A DNA stretch of 64,000 nt from a bacterium (GCA_020440605.1 JAGRNT010000006.1:124001-188000), one strand, 5' to 3'; shown: positions 1-9,911, counted from the stretch's first letter. The notes: generated by a model not told the origin, from the sequence alone. Made by a program: numbers and translations.

Positions 1-567
1 GCTCTGCCCTTCCTGCGCGACGGTGGCAGCATCCGCCGCGGGATGCAGGTGCTTGTGATCGGCGCATCCGGCAGCGTGGGCACGGCGGCGGTGCAGCTGG
101 CGGAGCATTTCGGTGCGGTGGTAACGGGAGTCTGCAGTGCCGGCAATGCCGAACTGGTGAAATCGCTGGGAGCATCACATGTGATCGACTACCGCAGTGA
201 GGACTTCACCAAGGGCTCGGAGCGCTACGACATCATCTTCGACACCGTCGGCAGCAGCAGTTTCCCCCAGGCACGCAAGGTGCTCAAGCCCGGCGGGGTG
301 TATCTGACAACAATGCTCTCCCTGCCGATCCTGCTGCAGATGCTGTTTAGCTCACGTAGTCGCGGGCAGCGGGCGAAGATCCTCTTCGCCGGAATGCGCG
401 AGCCGAAACTGCGGGCGAAGGACCTGCGCTACATCTGCGACCTGGCAGCGAAGGGTGAGCTGCGCCCGGTGATTGACAGCCGCTATCCGCTTAATGAGAT
501 CCGCCGTGCACATGGGCATGTTGACGGCGGACACAAGGTGGGCAGCGTGATCCTCGAGTTGCACTGA
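1..567 (+). CDS. Zinc-type medium-chain dehydrogenase/quinone oxidoreductase, C-terminal part
   Basis: The reading frame is open from the first base of the window, so this is the last 188 residues of a gene starting to the left; the first ATG at 43 is internal. The sequence holds the NAD(P)-binding Rossmann fold of the medium-chain dehydrogenase/reductase superfamily: a glycine motif GASGSVGTAAVQLA at about residues 19-32 of the visible part, then VIDYRSEDF and a DTVG turn typical of NAD(P)H:quinone-oxidoreductase-like enzymes. The end (HGHVDGGHKVGSVIL) matches the usual C-terminus of this group. Such enzymes are cytoplasmic and reduce quinones or alpha,beta-unsaturated carbonyls. The substrate cannot be told, and the catalytic N-terminal domain lies outside the window. 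Confidence 0.85.
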   Translation, partial: ALPFLRDGGSIRRGMQVLVIGASGSVGTAAVQLAEHFGAVVTGVCSAGNAELVKSLGASHVIDYRSEDFTKGSERYDIIFDTVGSSSFPQARKVLKPGGVYLTTMLSLPILLQMLFSSRSRGQRAKILFAGMREPKLRAKDLRYICDLAAKGELRPVIDSRYPLNEIRRAHGHVDGGHKVGSVILELH

Positions 568-926
568 ACACAGCTGGCTCCAATTCACGCTGAATTGCAA
601 AAATCAACTATGTGGCACCACTGCTTGAGAACTCGGACCAATCGTCACCGGGTCAATAAAATCTACCCAGTCACTCCTGCTAACAACGAGCGGCTTGCCA
701 GATTCCCCCGCTGTGCTGATGCCAATCACAACCCTGGCATCCCGTGGTACTTCTCTCCCCGGCGTCAAAGTCCAGGCAGGGCAACCAGCTATACAAACAT
801 GCGAGCAATGCTGATTTGCAGGATCTGCCAATCTTCAAATGGCCCATGGCAAGTCCCAGACGAGACTCGTTTCAACCGGATTACTTCAATATAGAATTGG
901 AGCAGCTGCCGTTGCTGCAGCCCCCA
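568..926. other. Intergenic stretch, no convincing gene
   Basis: About 360 bases between the convergent ends of the dehydrogenase and typA genes. The only frame worth a remark is on the minus strand at 604-831 (75 codons), whose second half (RVVIGISTAGESGKPL) reads like real protein, but there is no start context and I recognise no family. It may be a gene remnant or chance. I see no strong hairpin plus T-run terminator here. Confidence 0.4.
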
Positions 927-2768
927 TCATCCCTTGCCCAGCTGCTTGGCCCAGCCGCCGAGGCGCTTCTTGCGCAGGCGCAGGTTTTCCGGAGTGACCT
1001 CGACCAGCTCATCATCGGCAATGTAGTCAATAGCCTGCTCAAGCGTGAACTGGCGTGGTGGCACGAGCTTCGTGATGTCATCGGCGTTGGCAGCGCGGTG
1101 GTTGGTGAGGTGCTTCTCGCGCACCATGTTGACGGGCAGGTTGTTGTCACGGGCGTTCTCGCCGACGATCATGCCCTCATATACCTCATCCCCGGGACGG
1201 ACGTACATCCGCCCACGCTGCTGCAGGTTGAACAGGGCGTAGGAGCTGACCTTGCCGGGGCGGTCCGCCACGAGAGCGCCGTTGGCCCGGCGGTCGAATT
1301 CCTTGTTGATCAGCGGGGTCTGGCCGATCAGGATCGTGTTCAGGATCCCGCTGCCGCGCGTGTCCGTCAGGAACTGGCCACGGAAGCCGATCAGCCCACG
1401 AGTCGGCACCTCGAACTCCAATCTGGCGCGGCCGCTGCCGTGGTTCACCATCTTCGTCATCCTCCCCCCGCGCATGTGCAGCTTCTCGCTGACAATGCCG
1501 AGGCAGTCCTCCGGGATGTCCAGCACCGCCAGTTCAAGCGGTTCCACCTGCTTGCCGTTTTCCTCACGCGTGATCACACGCGGGCGGCCCAGCGCCAGTT
1601 CGTAGCCTTCACGGCGCATGGTCTCCACGAGCACCGCCAGCTGCAGCTCTCCGCGGGCACTGACGCGGAAGGCCTCGCCCTCTGCGCCCTGCTCCAGACG
1701 CAGGCTGACGTTGTGCAGCATCTCCTTCTCGAGGCGCTCCTTCAGGTGCCGGCTGGTGACGAACTTGCCCTTGCGCCCGGCCAGCGGACTGTCGTTGATG
1801 TGGAAGTCCATGCTGATCGCCGGTTCCTCCACGCTGATGCTCTTCAGGGGTTTGGGGTTGGCCGGGTCACCGATCGTATCGCCGATGAATGCGCCTTCCA
1901 CTCCTGCCACGGCGCAGATGTCGCCGGCTTCCACACTGTCGGTGTCCACGCGCTTCAGGCCATCGTAGCCGAACAGCTTCGTGAGGGCACTCGTACCGGA
2001 GGGCTGGCCTTTCTTCAGCAGTACCACCTGGCTGCCCTTCTTCAGGGTGCCGCTCACGACCTTGCCAACGGTGATGCGGCCGACGTAGTCATCCCAGGCG
2101 AGACTCGTTGCCAGGAACTGCAGCGCACCCGCGGGATCTCCGGTCGGTGCTGGAATGTGCTCAATTATCGCCTCGAACAACGGACGCAGGTCCCCATTGA
2201 ACTCAGCGGCGGCCAGTTCCCCGACCGCGGCATCCGCAGGGCGCTCCGTCAGCGCCACGCCGGCCTTGGCCTGGGTGTAGAGCAGCGGGAACTCCAGCTG
2301 GTCCTCCTCGGCATCGAGATCGATGAACAGGTCGAGGATCTCGTTCTCCACTTCACGGATGCGGCGGTCCGGACGGTCAATCTTGTTGATCACCACGAGG
2401 ATCGGCAGGCCGTGGGCGAGGCTCTTCTGCAGCACGAAGCGGGTCTGGGGCAGGGGGCCTTCAGCGGCATCCACCAGCAGCATCACGCCCTCGACGAGGT
2501 TCAGCGTGCGCTCCACCTCACCGCCGAAGTCGGCATGGCCCGGGGTGTCGACGATGTTGATCTTCACGCCCTCGTAGCTGATGGCCGTGTTCTTGGCCAT
2601 GATGGTGATCCCGCGCTCTCGTTCGAGGTCCATGGAATCCATCACGCGCTCGGCGACGGTCTCATTCTCGCGGAAGACGCCGCTCTGGTGCAGCATGGCG
2701 TCCACGAGCGAGGTCTTGCCGTGGTCCACGTGGGCGATGATGGCGATGTTTCTGATGTGCTTCTGCAT
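927..2768 (-). CDS. typA: Translational GTPase TypA/BipA
   Basis: A ribosome-associated GTPase of the elongation-factor family that acts in 50S assembly and stress adaptation. All G-domain motifs are visible: G1 [10 protein letters not shown] near residue 15, G2 RGITI, G3 [14 protein letters not shown] and G4 NKIDRPDRR. They are followed by the EF-Tu-like domain II, an EF-G-like domain III/V and the TypA-specific C-terminal part ending in a basic tail (LRKKRL). At 613 residues it has the normal family length. The start is ATG at 2768; no strong Shine-Dalgarno is seen upstream, which may mean a short or leaderless 5' end. It is divergent from the antiporter gene starting at 2853, leaving 84 bases for both promoters. 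Long open frames on the opposite strand are shadows. Confidence 0.97.
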   Translation of the reverse strand: MQKHIRNIAIIAHVDHGKTSLVDAMLHQSGVFRENETVAERVMDSMDLERERGITIMAKNTAISYEGVKINIVDTPGHADFGGEVERTLNLVEGVMLLVDAAEGPLPQTRFVLQKSLAHGLPILVVINKIDRPDRRIREVENEILDLFIDLDAEEDQLEFPLLYTQAKAGVALTERPADAAVGELAAAEFNGDLRPLFEAIIEHIPAPTGDPAGALQFLATSLAWDDYVGRITVGKVVSGTLKKGSQVVLLKKGQPSGTSALTKLFGYDGLKRVDTDSVEAGDICAVAGVEGAFIGDTIGDPANPKPLKSISVEEPAISMDFHINDSPLAGRKGKFVTSRHLKERLEKEMLHNVSLRLEQGAEGEAFRVSARGELQLAVLVETMRREGYELALGRPRVITREENGKQVEPLELAVLDIPEDCLGIVSEKLHMRGGRMTKMVNHGSGRARLEFEVPTRGLIGFRGQFLTDTRGSGILNTILIGQTPLINKEFDRRANGALVADRPGKVSSYALFNLQQRGRMYVRPGDEVYEGMIVGENARDNNLPVNMVREKHLTNHRAANADDITKLVPPRQFTLEQAIDYIADDELVEVTPENLRLRKKRLGGWAKQLGKG

Positions 2769-2852
2769 TTTGGTGCGTTATTCTAGCGCGCCTCCGGAGG
2801 ATGGAAGCGCAGGGGGCCGGTCCGCAGGCCATAGAATGTAAGGCCTGCCACG

Positions 2853-3827
2853 ATGCTGCTGCCGATTCTATCAATCATTGCCGGTCTGGCCCTGCTGGTC
2901 TGGAGTGCTGAGCGCTTCATTGCAGGCGCAAGCTCGACGGCACGTTTCCTCGGGATGCCGCCGCTGCTGATCGGTATGCTGGTCGTGGGCTTCGGCACGT
3001 CAGCTCCTGAAGTATTCGTTTCAGTGCTCTCCGCCTCGCAGGGCAATCCTGCCGTGGCACTCGGAAATGCCTACGGTTCGAACATCACGAACATCGCCCT
3101 GATCCTCGGACTGACGGCGATCATCCATCCGATCGCCTTCAACTCGAAGGTGCTGCGCATGGAGCTGCCGATCCTCACGGGCGTGACCCTGCTCAGTGCC
3201 TGGCTGCTGCATGACGGCGAGCTACAGCGCCTCGATGCCCAGATCCTGCTGGGGCTGACCGTGCTGCTGGTGGCCTGGAGCCACTGGCAGGGCATGCGCG
3301 ATGGCAAGGACAGCCTGGCCGGGGATGTCCGCCATGAGCTGGAGGAGCGCGGAATGGGTCTCGGGAAGTCCATCGGCTGGCTGCTGGTCGGACTCGTGCT
3401 GCTGATCGTCAGCTCGCGGATGCTGGTCTGGGGCGCTGTGGACATCGCCACCCGGCTGGGGGTCAGCGACCTGCTGATCGGACTGACGATCGTGGCTATC
3501 GGCACATCCCTGCCGGAATTGGCGGCCTCGATTCTCGCCACCCGGCGCGGCGAACACGATATCGCCGTTGGCAATGTGATCGGCAGCAACCTCTTCAACA
3601 CCGTCGGGGTGGTCGGGCTGGTCGGTGTGATCCGGCCCTTTGAAGTTGGGCGGGAGGTCTTCAGCCGCGACATCATGCTGATGTTGGGGCTGACGCTTTC
3701 GCTGTTCGTGATCGGTTATGCCTGGCGTGGACCGGGCAAGGGCCGGGTCAATCGTATCGAAGGCGGGCTGCTGCTATGCGTTTACATTGCGTACAACTTC
3801 ATGCTGATCCGCTCAGCAATACAGTAG
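2853..3827 (+). CDS. CaCA-family calcium/sodium antiporter (YrbG-like)
   Basis: An inner-membrane cation exchanger of the Ca2+:cation antiporter superfamily. At 324 residues it has the normal length for bacterial YrbG-type proteins, with about ten hydrophobic segments. The two family-defining alpha repeats are clear and arranged as an inverted duplication: GFGTSAPEVFVSVLSA with GNAYGSNITNIALILG in the first half, and AIGTSLPELAASILA with GNVIGSNLFNTVGVVG in the second. The acidic Glu of each GTS.PE motif is the known ion ligand. A hydrophilic loop separates the halves. The gene ends 7 bases from the convergent lipoprotein gene. Ca2+ versus another cation cannot be decided by sequence. Confidence 0.92.
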   Translation: MLLPILSIIAGLALLVWSAERFIAGASSTARFLGMPPLLIGMLVVGFGTSAPEVFVSVLSASQGNPAVALGNAYGSNITNIALILGLTAIIHPIAFNSKVLRMELPILTGVTLLSAWLLHDGELQRLDAQILLGLTVLLVAWSHWQGMRDGKDSLAGDVRHELEERGMGLGKSIGWLLVGLVLLIVSSRMLVWGAVDIATRLGVSDLLIGLTIVAIGTSLPELAASILATRRGEHDIAVGNVIGSNLFNTVGVVGLVGVIRPFEVGREVFSRDIMLMLGLTLSLFVIGYAWRGPGKGRVNRIEGGLLLCVYIAYNFMLIRSAIQ

Positions 3828-3834
3828 ATTACGT

Positions 3835-5703
3835 TCAGGGTTCCTGCGGGGGCTGCTCGCCTGGTCTGGCCACATGCTCAGTCACCACGATCTCCTCTCC
3901 GGTGAATTCACTGAGTACCAGGGGCAGGTCATGATCTAGTTTCAGCCTGGCAATCGGAGGGCCATGTACTCCGGCACCAGGGAGCGGCTTCCAGCTCATG
4001 ATCTGCCTGACTTCTGATTTTCCGGTGACTTCCCAGAAGACCAGCAAGCCATGGTCCGGGATTTCCACTTCCAGATAGCCCTGCTCCACCGGTTCGCTGA
4101 ATGTCACATTTACGTACACCCTCCTCCCATGTTCCAGGGGAACGGGCGGATCGAAGCTCATGGATGTTATCCGGGTGGTTGGCAGCTCCAGCTTGATCTC
4201 CCCCAGGTCAAAGGAGTCGTAGACCTGGTCTGCGACGTAGTATTCAATGCTGGCCAGCAGGGGGGTACCCGGCCGAATCAGGGGCAGGCCAGCCCGTAGA
4301 TCCAGGCGGCCGACCCAGTTGCCATCATTTTCCTGCTCATCCTTCCAGTGCACAGCTCCGTGTCCGAATCTTCCGCCATTGTCCCTGAGTTCGCCACAGT
4401 TGACACCGTTGATCATCAGGCGCAATCCGCCCATGTTGAGGACCGGATTCGTGCTGGCGCGAACCAGTGTCAATGAATCCACATCCAGTACGGCATCCTG
4501 TTCCAGATGAGCTTCCACGATTTCGACCTCGGGTGCCAAGACCGGGGGCAGCATGATCCGGCGCTGGCAGACGACGCGGTTGTCAACTTCCATGGCAGCC
4601 AGCAGGCTGAGACCTTCCTGCCCGGGGTTCAACAGGTGACTCAGATCCACTGCACCCTGCCAGTCCCCCGTGAACTGGTAGCGGCCATCCAGCATGCCCA
4701 TGCCGTCGCAGACCGTGCCGCTCAAGGCATTGCCGGGATATGCCCGGCTCTCCACGCTTACAATCACTCGGGTCTGGACTGATTCATCATTGAGATGCAA
4801 ATTGAACTGCAGGGGATATCCGATCATGGGTGCAGAGTCATCCCGCAGGCTGAATTCGGTGATGTACTGTTCGGGTTGCCGTACGGCAATGCTTCCGCCA
4901 GAGACATTTGCCAGAACAGTGCCGTTGTCAAAGCGGATCTCGAATTCCACGGGAACATCCTGTGCAAAGGGCAGCTCCGGTGAGACCCGCCACTTCCGGG
5001 AGTGGATGCCATCGTTGGCAATTTCATCCCCATCCCGTCCGTTGTCCGTCAGTTCCAGCTCCTGCAGATCGCCGATGCGAGCGTACAGCCTCGCAGGAGC
5101 AATCTGATGCTCAACTGAAGCACTGATGAGCAGCTGATCCGAGACGGCATATGATTCCATGGCCGGACTGATTCCGGGAGCATTGATGTTCCAGCCGGAT
5201 AGTTCGACCTGCAGTTCACCGCAGTCCAGTTCTGACAGCAGATGACCTCTGTATGTGTATTCGACCCGCAGTGACAGGGGGCCATCCTCAACCGGCAACC
5301 GTTGCCAGTCGAGCCTGCCGCTCCAGATGCCATCTGCAGCCTTGTCATCCGCCTGCCAGCCCAGATCATTGAGGTTGCATACGGCGACAGGTGGTGTGCC
5401 AGCCAGCAGCACGAGCCGGTGGCCTGTATCAACAAGTGAATTGCCAGCCAGTGGATCAGGTTGGGCAACTGTCACATTGACAGTGACATCACTCATGAAC
5501 ACTGGTGAGCGTTCTGAGATCCGGAAGCCGGAAAGCAGCTGCTCATGGCCTGAATCTCCACCGATGGATGCCTGAATCACGGGGAATGCCAGCGGTCGCG
5601 GCGCCTGGATCTCGGGCGGGACAGCTTCCCTGCAGGACTGAGTGGCAAGGCAGAGGCACAGGAGGCCTGTAGGCAGAATTGCTGATTTACAGATCGACTG
5701 CAC
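3835..5703 (-). CDS. Exported multidomain protein with Ig-like segments, unknown function
   Basis: 622 residues, not recognised as a family. The N-terminus has a hydrophobic stretch ending at Cys24 (LATQSC), so it is probably a lipoprotein, although the lipobox is imperfect. The rest is beta-rich and contains loosely repeated units in which a DNGRDGDEIANDGIHS or DDKAADGIWSGRL type acidic loop is followed by a strand. This pattern of D-x-G-x-x-D-D-G-x-W/H occurs three to four times and looks like an Ig/CARDB-like extracellular module. The GTG start at 5703 is well supported by a GAGGAGGTG Shine-Dalgarno about 7 bases upstream. It lies inside the end of the upstream gene (17-base overlap), so the two are probably translationally coupled. 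Confidence 0.75.
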   Translation of the reverse strand: MQSICKSAILPTGLLCLCLATQSCREAVPPEIQAPRPLAFPVIQASIGGDSGHEQLLSGFRISERSPVFMSDVTVNVTVAQPDPLAGNSLVDTGHRLVLLAGTPPVAVCNLNDLGWQADDKAADGIWSGRLDWQRLPVEDGPLSLRVEYTYRGHLLSELDCGELQVELSGWNINAPGISPAMESYAVSDQLLISASVEHQIAPARLYARIGDLQELELTDNGRDGDEIANDGIHSRKWRVSPELPFAQDVPVEFEIRFDNGTVLANVSGGSIAVRQPEQYITEFSLRDDSAPMIGYPLQFNLHLNDESVQTRVIVSVESRAYPGNALSGTVCDGMGMLDGRYQFTGDWQGAVDLSHLLNPGQEGLSLLAAMEVDNRVVCQRRIMLPPVLAPEVEIVEAHLEQDAVLDVDSLTLVRASTNPVLNMGGLRLMINGVNCGELRDNGGRFGHGAVHWKDEQENDGNWVGRLDLRAGLPLIRPGTPLLASIEYYVADQVYDSFDLGEIKLELPTTRITSMSFDPPVPLEHGRRVYVNVTFSEPVEQGYLEVEIPDHGLLVFWEVTGKSEVRQIMSWKPLPGAGVHGPPIARLKLDHDLPLVLSEFTGEEIVVTEHVARPGEQPPQEP

Positions 5704-7846
5704 GAAGCACCTCCTCCACTTTGCCGTTCTTCAGATGGTACAGCAGGCAGATGCCGTCGGGCTTGCCGTCCGGCTCAAGTTCGCCGGTCAGGGGATTGAG
5801 CAGGTCAAGGCCCCGGTCGGCGTAAATCCACGTGCTGAAGAAGAGGTCGTAGTATTCCGACTCCCGGTAATCACTTCTTTCCTCAGGTATCGGATTGTTG
5901 TTTTCCGGCCAGATGTTGCTGCCGTAAAACCAGAGCCAGGCTTCATCGGCATCAGATCCCATCCAGTCCCCGCGCTGATAGCCGAAGTAGCTGTATGCGC
6001 TGAAGTCATGCTGCATATGTGGAGCACTGAGACAGGGGACTCTGATGGGTATGCTTCTGTCACGAATAATGGACAGCTCAGCAGTCAGAGTCTCGTCGCA
6101 GTAGCCAGGAGTTGCCACCGCGCAGTACCAGCGCTTCACTCCCTCATCGTCCATATTGGGGAATTCGTCATGGTCGAAGTACGAGATCTGCGGCCAGATC
6201 TTTGGGTATGCCTTGAGATAGCCTTCTGAAATGAGCGGATCATCGGGATTTCTCACCCCGCGAAGATGGCTGGGATACTGCCCCTTGTCAGCATGGAAAG
6301 CCTCCAGGGCGTCGATGATGATTGCCGCAACTTCAGTGCGGTCTGCCAGGCCCGGCTCGTCATGCTCAGGCGGCATGTCCGGGTCGGGCGGCCTGGGAAT
6401 GTCGCCATCCGCTGAGTCAATGCCGGAATCAGATTCCTGAGCAATCGACTGCGTACGCGCAAGCTCCTGCTGCCTGGCTTTAGTCTGTTCCTCGAATGAT
6501 GGTTCACCGCTAAGATCAGCTGGATCGAGGGCATACACCCAGCCCGCACTCTGTACGTACAGCAGTCCGTTTCCGTGGTCAAAGGCCAGTTGCTGTGGTG
6601 AATGAAAGCGCACATCAACGAACAGGGTTCTGCCTTCAGCGTCCAGGACCCTGACATCCTCGCTGCCGGTGATGACGCCGACCAGACCACTGCTGGAGGC
6701 GGCAGGCTGCGTCTGGTACTCCATGAAGCTCAGATCCATCCCCGCTTCGTCAGGTCCATCGCCGGAATCCTCCGTGCGCCAGAGGACAGCTCCGTCGCTA
6801 TCTATGGCCAGCAGTTCACCATAGGCGGTTACGCAGTACACATTGCCACCCGAGCCCCTGGCCAGATAGCTGCCGAAGACATGCCCGAAATCGTAGTAGT
6901 CATTGGGAGCCCTTTCCCCCGGCCGAGGATTGAGCAGGCATTCCCATTCAATGAGCCCGTCGCTTCCCAGCTTCACGAGCCTGTCCGGAGACTTGAGCTG
7001 CGCATAGATGCTGCCATCAGGCGTTGCCACTGCTTCACGGCGGAAGCCGTGGAATACATGCTCCCAGAGCAGCCGGCCTTCACTGTCATACTTCCTGGCA
7101 ATGTCCTCCAGCGTACACAGTATGTTGCCATCTCCGGATGCGCTTAGCCTGTACGTGAGATCCGGTCCGCGAAATTCGGCCTTGCTCAGAATGTTAAGCT
7201 CCGCATCAGTACGGATCAGCCGGTTGACATAGCGGCCGTCGTTGTCGGTTTCCGGCAGGCTGAATGCCGCCGGGACATAGGGGCTGCTGTGATGGAAGAG
7301 CAGGCCATTATCGTCAATGCCGACCAGCCGGAAACCGGATAAGTCAGCGGATTGCTTCTGCCAGAGTTCCCTGCCGGACCTGTCGTGCCTGCTGATCATC
7401 ACTGGCGGTGGTTTCCTGTTGCCGCCGGTTCGGTTCAGGTCACCGGCATCGGAACGGCGATAGAAATTCCCCTGGTCATCATGTCTGACCCAGAATCGTT
7501 CGTTCTCATTTCCCTTCTTGCCGGCAAATGAATAGAGCAGTTTTCCGGAAGAGTCAAAGGCTACCGTACCGCTGCCATAGCCTGAGATCACGAGTGTTGA
7601 GTCCTCAAACAGCTCCAGTTTGCCACTGACATTCTGCGGCAGTTGTGCTTTCCAGATCAACCTGGGCAATCCGCTCTGTGCCGCCTGCGCCTGGCTGATG
7701 AGGATAGGCGATTGCAGATCCCGGTCAGATTCTCCTGCTGGGACTGCCAGGAAACAGGCGATTAACAGAAAGATTGAGCCAGCTGGGCGCAATGGCTTGA
7801 GGAACCTGCCTGGTCTACCAGGATCAGTTTGCTGGTGCTCTTGCAT
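5687..7846 (-). CDS. Exported beta-propeller protein with a C-terminal pilin-head-like domain
   Basis: 719 residues. A hydrophobic signal (SIFLLIACFLAVPAG) follows a basic N-terminus. Residues about 50-480 form repeated PQQ/WD-like beta-propeller blades (for example LLYSFAGKKG, LLWEHVFHGF, AVLWRTEDSG). A Pro/Asp-rich linker follows, then from about residue 500 a segment strikingly like the heads of the pilins at 47.5-52.3 kb: an AIIIDALEAFHADKGQYPSH helix-turn, a GYLKAYP strand and a C-terminal PDGICLLYHLKNG resembling the pilin PDFLIIHLGSGMD. It has no prepilin GFTLIE signal, so this would be a periplasmic or surface protein carrying a pilin-like head, not a pilin. ATG start with GGAG 6 bases upstream. 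Coupled to the next gene. Confidence 0.8.
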   Translation of the reverse strand: MQEHQQTDPGRPGRFLKPLRPAGSIFLLIACFLAVPAGESDRDLQSPILISQAQAAQSGLPRLIWKAQLPQNVSGKLELFEDSTLVISGYGSGTVAFDSSGKLLYSFAGKKGNENERFWVRHDDQGNFYRRSDAGDLNRTGGNRKPPPVMISRHDRSGRELWQKQSADLSGFRLVGIDDNGLLFHHSSPYVPAAFSLPETDNDGRYVNRLIRTDAELNILSKAEFRGPDLTYRLSASGDGNILCTLEDIARKYDSEGRLLWEHVFHGFRREAVATPDGSIYAQLKSPDRLVKLGSDGLIEWECLLNPRPGERAPNDYYDFGHVFGSYLARGSGGNVYCVTAYGELLAIDSDGAVLWRTEDSGDGPDEAGMDLSFMEYQTQPAASSSGLVGVITGSEDVRVLDAEGRTLFVDVRFHSPQQLAFDHGNGLLYVQSAGWVYALDPADLSGEPSFEEQTKARQQELARTQSIAQESDSGIDSADGDIPRPPDPDMPPEHDEPGLADRTEVAAIIIDALEAFHADKGQYPSHLRGVRNPDDPLISEGYLKAYPKIWPQISYFDHDEFPNMDDEGVKRWYCAVATPGYCDETLTAELSIIRDRSIPIRVPCLSAPHMQHDFSAYSYFGYQRGDWMGSDADEAWLWFYGSNIWPENNNPIPEERSDYRESEYYDLFFSTWIYADRGLDLLNPLTGELEPDGKPDGICLLYHLKNGKVEEVLRAVDL

Positions 7847-7922
7847 CCGTACTCCACCCCTGAAGTGAATCTGGTGATCAGACTCGCAATATGAACGGTG
7901 GGTTCACTTCCTGCTGTGATGA

Positions 7923-8795
7923 CTACAGATTGCTCTCGCTGATACCAAAGGTATCGCCCTGATTCAGATCCCCGCTCTGATATCCCTTCATGAACCAGCG
8001 CATGCGCTGCTCACTCGTGCCATGTGTGAAGCTGTCCGGGACCACATAGCCGCGCGACTGCTTCTGCAGGGTGTCGTCACCGATGGCATGCGCGGCGGTC
8101 AGTGCCTCCTGGATGTCGCCTTCCTCCAGCACGCCGAGTGACTCCTGCGCGTAGTGCGCCCAGACCCCGGCGTAGAAGTCAGCCTGCAGCTCGAGTCTAA
8201 CGGAGAGCTTGTTGTAATCAGTCTCGCTGAGGCGGCCGCGCATCGCGCTCACTTCGTCAGAAGTGCCCAGCAGATTCTGCACATGATGGCCGACCTCATG
8301 GGCAATCACATAAGCTCCCGGGAAATCTCCACCGGCACCGAAGCGGGTCTGCAGTTCATCCAGGAATGATAGGTCCATGTAGAGCTTGTAATCCCCGGGG
8401 CAGTAGAAGGGGCCTACGGCCGCACTGGCATTGCCACAGGCGGAACTGACCTGTCCGCTGAAGATCACAAGCGTAGGCTGCTGGTAAGCTCCGCCCATCT
8501 CGGAGAACAGCGTGCCCCAGACTTCCTCGGTATCCGCGAGCACGACGGAAACGAACTGCTTCAGTTCCTCCTCGTGCGGATCGAGAGGCTGCTGGTTCTG
8601 ATCCGCTGGGGTGGAATAGCCGCCACCTCCCGAGGTGTCAACCTGCTCCAGCAGGGGCTGCACATCCACGCCGAGGAAGTACAGCACGATGATCAGCAGG
8701 ATCCCGCCACCACCGATGGCCATTCCTCCGCGGCCGGCGGACATACCGCGCCGGTCCTCAACATTGCTGCTCTGCCGTCTGTTCTTCCACTTCAT
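7923..8795 (-). CDS. ypfJ: Neutral zinc metallopeptidase, YpfJ family, membrane-anchored
   Basis: 290 residues, the usual length for the YpfJ/putative neutral zinc metallopeptidase family. A short basic cytoplasmic tail is followed by one membrane segment (GGILLIIVLYFLGVDV, about residues 28-45), a linker, and the peptidase domain. The zincin signature HEVGHHVQNLLG is at about residues 161-172, with family-typical YCPGDYKLYMD before it and ELQADFYAGVWA after it. The Glu/Asp there likely supplies the third zinc ligand. The active domain should face the periplasm. No substrate is known for the family. It is divergent from the dihydrouridine synthase gene (129 bases between them). Confidence 0.93.
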   Translation of the reverse strand: MKWKNRRQSSNVEDRRGMSAGRGGMAIGGGGILLIIVLYFLGVDVQPLLEQVDTSGGGGYSTPADQNQQPLDPHEEELKQFVSVVLADTEEVWGTLFSEMGGAYQQPTLVIFSGQVSSACGNASAAVGPFYCPGDYKLYMDLSFLDELQTRFGAGGDFPGAYVIAHEVGHHVQNLLGTSDEVSAMRGRLSETDYNKLSVRLELQADFYAGVWAHYAQESLGVLEEGDIQEALTAAHAIGDDTLQKQSRGYVVPDSFTHGTSEQRMRWFMKGYQSGDLNQGDTFGISESNL

Positions 8796-8924
8796 GCTTC
8801 ACCCACCACTCAGATCTGCCGGCGCTCGCTACCGGTACACAGATTATATTGGCAGGCCAGCTGCAGGGTGTTGGCTGCTCATTCGTTATAATCTGCACCG
8901 CGCAATCCTGCGCGACACCAGGCT

Positions 8925-9911
8925 ATGCAGGGATTCTGGAAAGAGCTGCCGCGTCCATGCTTCGTGCTGGCACCGATGGTCGGTGTCACCGATGCAGCCT
9001 TCCGGCGCGTGATTGCCAGGTATGGCAAGCCGCATGTGATGTGGACCGAGTTCATTTCCGCGGATGGCCTCTGCTCACGGGGACGGGATGCCCTGCTGCA
9101 TGACCTGTGGTTCACGGAGATCGAGCGCCCGATCGTGGCGCAGCTCTATGGCGGCAACCCTGACAACATGCGCGAGGCCGCACGCTTCTGCATTGAGCTG
9201 GGCTATGACGGGATTGACATCAACATGGGCTGCCCGGACAGGGTGGTGGAGAAGCACGGGGCGGGCTCGATCCTGATCAAGCGGCCGCAGCTGGCTCAGG
9301 AGCTGGTGCTGGCGGCCCGCGAAGGGGCGGGGGAGCATCCGGTCAGTGTCAAGACCCGCATCGGCTATCACGAGAACCAGATCGAGAGCTGGCTGGCCAG
9401 CCTGATCCAGGCCGGTCCGGCGGCGATCACGATCCATGCCCGTACGCGCGATGACATGAGCAAGGTGCCGGCGCGCTGGGATGTGATTGAGCGCTCGGTC
9501 CAGATTGCGCGTGAGGTTCAGCCTGATGCTGCGAAGCGGCCTCTGATCCTTGGCAACGGGGATATCCGCAACCTGCATGACGCGCGCGAGATCGCTGCGG
9601 AAACTGGCTGCGATGGCGTAATGATCGGGCGTGGGATCTTCGGGGATCCCTGGCTGTTCAACCCCGAACTGGAGCGCGCTGAGCTGCCCTTTGCACGGAT
9701 CATTGAGGTCATGCTTGAACATACCGAGCTCTACTGCGAGCTGTTCGGGGAGATCAAGCCCTTCGAACCGATGAAGAAGCACTTCAAGGCCTATGTGAAC
9801 GGCTTTCGTGGTGCCGCGGAACTGCGGGAGCGGATGATGGCTGCTGTGGATCTCGACGAGGTCCGGCAGCTGGCGCATGAAGCCATCGCGCTGGAGTCAG
9901 CCTCCCGCTAG
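8925..9911 (+). CDS. dus: tRNA-dihydrouridine synthase
   Basis: An FMN-dependent enzyme that reduces specific uridines in tRNA to dihydrouridine. 328 residues with the TIM-barrel Dus fold. The FMN-site opening APMVGVTDAAFR is near residue 17. The catalytic cysteine sits in NMGCPDRVVEKHGAG (about residue 103), and further typical elements are SVKTRIGY, ITIHARTRDD, LGNGDI and GVMIGRGIFGDPWLF. The C-terminal helical tRNA-binding domain is short but present. The start MQGFWKELPRP at 8925 fits family alignments. Which uridine it modifies cannot be told, so I give the generic symbol. Confidence 0.95.
   Translation: MQGFWKELPRPCFVLAPMVGVTDAAFRRVIARYGKPHVMWTEFISADGLCSRGRDALLHDLWFTEIERPIVAQLYGGNPDNMREAARFCIELGYDGIDINMGCPDRVVEKHGAGSILIKRPQLAQELVLAAREGAGEHPVSVKTRIGYHENQIESWLASLIQAGPAAITIHARTRDDMSKVPARWDVIERSVQIAREVQPDAAKRPLILGNGDIRNLHDAREIAAETGCDGVMIGRGIFGDPWLFNPELERAELPFARIIEVMLEHTELYCELFGEIKPFEPMKKHFKAYVNGFRGAAELRERMMAAVDLDEVRQLAHEAIALESASR

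Noticed and set aside
744-2786. 680-codon plus-strand ORF
   Set aside because: It is antisense to typA, whose family match and motifs are unambiguous; its composition (Leu/His/Gln/Asp-rich) is that of a shadow frame in GC-rich DNA.
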